A stretch of DNA of 59,976 nt from Calothrix rhizosoleniae SC01 (lineage in GTDB: Bacteria > Cyanobacteriota > Cyanobacteriia > Cyanobacteriales > Nostocaceae), in contig NZ_FYBH01000158.1 of assembly GCF_900185595.1 (NCBI RefSeq), forward strand, positions 1 through 59,976, given 5' to 3'. Positions 57,598-59,976 of this stretch are shown here, one piece after another (position 1 is the first letter of the stretch; each line of letters starts with the position of its first letter). The notes under the pieces were generated by a model. That model made no database searches. It saw only the letters and a program-made list of their open reading frames with translations, and was not told where the DNA came from. The position numbers were made by a program, and so were the translations under genes.

Positions 57598-59079
57598 TTA
57601 AGAATTTAATGGGTTCTTAGAAATTATTGCCTCAATTTTTTGCATTAGATACTCCCAACGCTTTTTATCTTCCTCGTATCTTGCATTTGCTTCTTTGACA
57701 TCTGTCTGACAGTGTGGACAAATCTCTTCATGGTTCCAAATAAACTGATTGCAGTTCTTGCACATTTCCAGTTTCGGCGGCACTCTCCCCTCTAGATGAT
57801 TGCCATCTTCGACTGTTGTTAGCTCTGAAGAATTTATTACAGGTTGAGCGATTCTTTGTCTTGGCATTTTTTCCCAGTCATATTCAGAACTTGTTGCACG
57901 CCCTGGGATTGGTTCTTGTATCAGTTCAAATTCACCAACAGCAAACGGACTTTGAGCCGCATCTTTGACCTTGCGAATTTTTTCCCGCAGCCCCTGTTTC
58001 TCTAACTCTAAAACCCTATGATGGCAGTAGGGATTATTTCCTGGTTTACCCAGAAGTGAATGGGAAGTCCAAGTACAGCCCCCTCGGCAAACGTCAGCGT
58101 AGTAGCAAGTTCGACAAAATCCCCATAAATCATCTATGGATCTGAGTCGTCCAAAGTGAATTTCTTCACTCGTATTCCAAATATCTTCAAGGGATAGGTC
58201 TCTGATATTACCTCCTGCATATCCTACAGTTGGAAGCGATGGACATCCTTTAACTGTACCGTCCGCTTCCAAACCAATAGCTGTTTGACCAGCAGTACAG
58301 CCGTTATAATGAGACGTAGAATTCCCTATGCTACGAAATTTATGCTCGTAAGGCCCAAAGTAACCAACATTGTTTCCAGGAACCATAGTTAGTCCTCTCT
58401 CAAGGGCTTCATCGAAGAGCCGAGCTAACAGAGGCATAAGTTCAAAAAGCTGGTATGGTTGTAAAATGATGTGGTCATTATCAACAGCATTTCCCATGGC
58501 CACTGTCAACTGAATCTGCCATTGCTGTGCGCCAGCGTCAATAATTTGATCCATTAACTGACTCAGCATAGGTATGGTTTCTGGACCAATTTGTGTATTA
58601 ACACTGCGATTTAGTCCTGCATCCTTGGCACGTCGCAAGGTATCAATTGCCATTTGATAGGATCCAGGTACTCCCCGTAGGCGATCGTGTAATTCTGGCA
58701 ATCCATCAATGGATACTCCAATTCCCTGTAATCCTGCCTCGATAGCCTCTTCAAGTTTCTCTTGGGTGAAATTAAGGGCACCTGTCTGTATGGCACAGTA
58801 GATATGATGATTTCTAATTGCTTTGACGATCTCCATCCAATCGCGACGCAAAAATGCTTCGCCACCAATCAGAGTTATTTCCCTTGTTCCCAGTTTAGCC
58901 AGCTGATCTACCACATCAAGACATTCTTGAGTTGTTAACTCATCGTGTCGGGGTTTACCTGCTCTAGAACCGCAATGCTGGCATTTAAGATTGCAGGCAA
59001 GAGTAATTTCCCAAACAACATGGACAGGGGTATGATGTCGATAATCATTCTCTGTGCGGGTTCTCGCTGGTGTTGGCAT
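57598..59079 (-). CDS. Radical SAM/SPASM peptide maturase (GDL-peptide associated)
   Basis: A 493-residue radical SAM enzyme. The SAM-cluster motif LACNLKCQHC gives C29, C33, C36. The SPASM domain binds auxiliary iron-sulfur clusters through C261, C279, C322, C325, C331, C335 and C352 (segments GCTAGQTAIGLEADGTVKGC and FCRTCYYADVCRGGC). A C-terminal zinc ribbon (CKNCNQ at 440-443 and CPHCQT at 454-457) is an unusual addition. Such enzymes install thioether, C-C or epimer modifications on ribosomal peptides. Its neighbour, read first on the same strand, encodes a 58-residue GDL-type peptide, so it is very probably the maturase. GGAGG lies nine bases before the ATG. Confidence 0.88.
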   Translation of the reverse strand: MPTPARTRTENDYRHHTPVHVVWEITLACNLKCQHCGSRAGKPRHDELTTQECLDVVDQLAKLGTREITLIGGEAFLRRDWMEIVKAIRNHHIYCAIQTGALNFTQEKLEEAIEAGLQGIGVSIDGLPELHDRLRGVPGSYQMAIDTLRRAKDAGLNRSVNTQIGPETIPMLSQLMDQIIDAGAQQWQIQLTVAMGNAVDNDHIILQPYQLFELMPLLARLFDEALERGLTMVPGNNVGYFGPYEHKFRSIGNSTSHYNGCTAGQTAIGLEADGTVKGCPSLPTVGYAGGNIRDLSLEDIWNTSEEIHFGRLRSIDDLWGFCRTCYYADVCRGGCTWTSHSLLGKPGNNPYCHHRVLELEKQGLREKIRKVKDAAQSPFAVGEFELIQEPIPGRATSSEYDWEKMPRQRIAQPVINSSELTTVEDGNHLEGRVPPKLEMCKNCNQFIWNHEEICPHCQTDVKEANARYEEDKKRWEYLMQKIEAIISKNPLNS

Positions 59080-59115
59080 AATTCATCCTCCACTTTATTC
59101 TCAATTTAGACATAC

Positions 59116-59217
59116 TCAGCATTAGACATCTCCAAAAAAGACTCATGAATCAGGGATTCATTCTCGGTTCCTTAGAGATGTCTAATGTTGACAGACGGCT
59201 ATTAGCCCTGTTAGCCG
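59116..59217 (-). promoter_or_regulatory. Structured RNA element between peptide gene and maturase gene
   Basis: Two hairpins lie in the gap. (1) ACGGCTA/TAGCCGT, a 7-bp stem that starts at the peptide stop codon. (2) A 17-bp stem with one G-T pair (59116-59132 with 59175-59191), whose loop holds a further ATGAATC/GATTCAT hairpin. Neither is followed by a U-run on the minus strand. A transcript-balancing attenuator or stability element is plausible. Confidence 0.55.
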
Positions 59218-59387
59218 TTCCTTTCAAGCTTTATAATTTCCAGCTTCAGAGCTTCAAGGGCGGCTGAGACATCACCCGCCTCTTTGAGCCACTCTTCGGC
59301 TTGCCGCGTCATAGCTTTCATCCTTTGCAGATCGCCCGAAGCTGCAGATTCATGGATAGCCGCTGCATATAAAAGTTGTATTGCCAT
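59211..59387 (-). CDS. GDL-motif (DUF1843-like) peptide, probable maturase substrate
   Basis: A 58-residue peptide: MAIQLLYAAAIHESAASGDL, QRMKAMTRQAEEWLKEAGDV, SAALEALKLEIIKLERNG. It matches my recollection of the DUF1843 family, whose members share an AIHEAxASGDL core and are found next to radical SAM/SPASM maturases, hence 'GDL peptides'. It has GDL at 18-20 and a related GDV at 38-40, one Trp (33), one Tyr (7) and no Cys. The region after GDL is helical and amphipathic. The start is firm: GGAGG eight bases before ATG 59387. An extended frame to 59459 has no ribosome-binding site. The modified residue is not predictable from sequence. Confidence 0.8.
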   Translation of the reverse strand: MAIQLLYAAAIHESAASGDLQRMKAMTRQAEEWLKEAGDVSAALEALKLEIIKLERNG

Positions 59388-59875
59388 TGTATTCGCCTCC
59401 ATTGAGATAACTAAACAATTTTTTTGGCATGAAACTGAGATACCTGTAAAAACTTGCAAAATGACCTGAAAACCCTTTTTCTATCTGGTTTTGATAATTT
59501 GATATAGTAGGCTCAAAAAAGCCGTGCTAATAACACAAAAGTCAAGGTTTTTGGGGTCATTTTGTTGGGAAAAATACAACCCTCAGCTCAATGCCAGTTT
59601 AGCTTTAAGTATTCACATCTATTTAATAAGAATTATCATTTTTTGAGCAAAGTATTGTTAAGTTCAGTTGCTTGATATTGCATTCATAATTTTGAGGAAG
59701 AAAAAAGGTAAATTCTATTGAACAATAGCAACTCGAATTTTATATATTGGTATGATAAAAATAGCCTTGTATTACTGTAAAAAGTCAAGGAACAAATATT
59801 AAATTGATCGGTAAGCGATCGCAGGATTAAAATTGAGAAAGTACTTGATTCGCATGGTCATTTTCCATGATTACT
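59388..59875. other. Intergenic region upstream of the GDL peptide gene
   Basis: About 490 bp, AT-rich, containing a GCGATCGC octamer near 59815 and two AGGTCATTTTG-like copies in reverse orientation (around 59455 and 59555). It should hold the promoter of the peptide-maturase operon; no box could be fixed. Confidence 0.4.
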
Positions 59876-59976
59876 TTATCGATACTCCTGCTCAAGAATT
59901 ACTCTAACTTCCGCATCTAGTAAGGGTATTTTTTTGATCACAACATCCCAAATAATGTCATAATCAATGCCAAAGT
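59876..59976 (-). CDS. HepT-like (DUF86, HEPN) RNase toxin, C-terminal fragment
   Basis: The frame is open from the right edge of the window and stops at TAA 59878-59876. The visible 33 residues read FGIDYDIIWDVVIKKIPLLD, then AEVRVILEQEYR. This is the tail of HepT-like HEPN RNases, where the catalytic RxxxxHxYF motif comes just before F(G)IDxxIxWDV; that motif and the start are outside the window. HepT toxins are usually paired with an MntA nucleotidyltransferase antitoxin, expected beyond the edge. The assignment rests on one conserved block. Confidence 0.6.
   Translation of the reverse strand, partial: FGIDYDIIWDVVIKKIPLLDAEVRVILEQEYR

Overview
The window is a chromosome segment of a filamentous, probably heterocyst-forming cyanobacterium (Nostocales type) that can make phycoerythrobilin. 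This rests on the gene content: psbU, ndhM, prk, a three-domain petH, cpcBA and pebAB, plus families largely confined to cyanobacteria (DUF3120, CAAD, DUF4327, BtpA) and a small protein resembling a heterocyst-differentiation family. The DNA is AT-rich, carries many GCGATCGC-type octamers, and is full of short tandem repeats and miniature inverted-repeat elements. No tRNA, rRNA or CRISPR array was seen.

Layout. 1-573: tail of a methyltransferase. 1.9-8.2 kb: DUF3120 protein, psbU, nadB, a VKOR-thioredoxin fusion, a tnpB relic, btpA. 9-18 kb: rimO, a DEAD-box helicase, an inositol monophosphatase-family enzyme, a histidine kinase, metK, prk. 19.4-36.2 kb: petH, homoserine dehydrogenase, envelope and secreted proteins (SLH, pentapeptide, GHL10, CapA, phytase-like), a CAAD protein, a large coiled-coil protein, a zinc-ribbon PP2C phosphatase, ndhM. 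36.9-44 kb: heterocyst-type small protein, a NarL-type regulator, then a pigment block (66-aa ORF, pebA, pebB, cpcB, cpcA). 45.2-54.4 kb: a colinear glycan operon (sugar dehydrogenase, epimerase, glycosyltransferase, methyltransferase, radical SAM enzyme, and a 1317-aa fusion of two glycosyltransferases and a methyltransferase). 54.4-60 kb: an accessory tail with an EndoU nuclease, a methyltransferase gene split by a 127-bp mobile element, a broken uma2 gene, a radical SAM/SPASM maturase beside a 58-aa DUF1843/GDL-type peptide, and the end of a HepT-like toxin gene.

How the genes fit together. The left two thirds is mostly housekeeping and photosynthesis: Calvin cycle (prk), electron transport (petH, ndhM, psbU), NAD and methionine/SAM supply, thylakoid disulfide formation and shape. 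The pigment block pairs the two reductases that turn biliverdin into phycoerythrobilin with a phycocyanin alpha/beta pair that has no linker or lyase genes, as in an extra, condition-specific phycocyanin set. The most promising less-described systems are the GDL peptide-maturase pair with a structured RNA between its two genes, the secretable-looking EndoU-lamin-tail protein, and the glycan operon with its fused 1317-aa enzyme.

Mobile DNA. Four separate classes of miniature element can be delimited: 127-bp elements flanked by TA (two copies, about 94% identical), ATACCAATTT-ended elements (four copies), a 200-bp element with a 6-bp target duplication, and a 105-bp element. Removing one 127-bp element with one TA copy restores a methyltransferase reading frame exactly.
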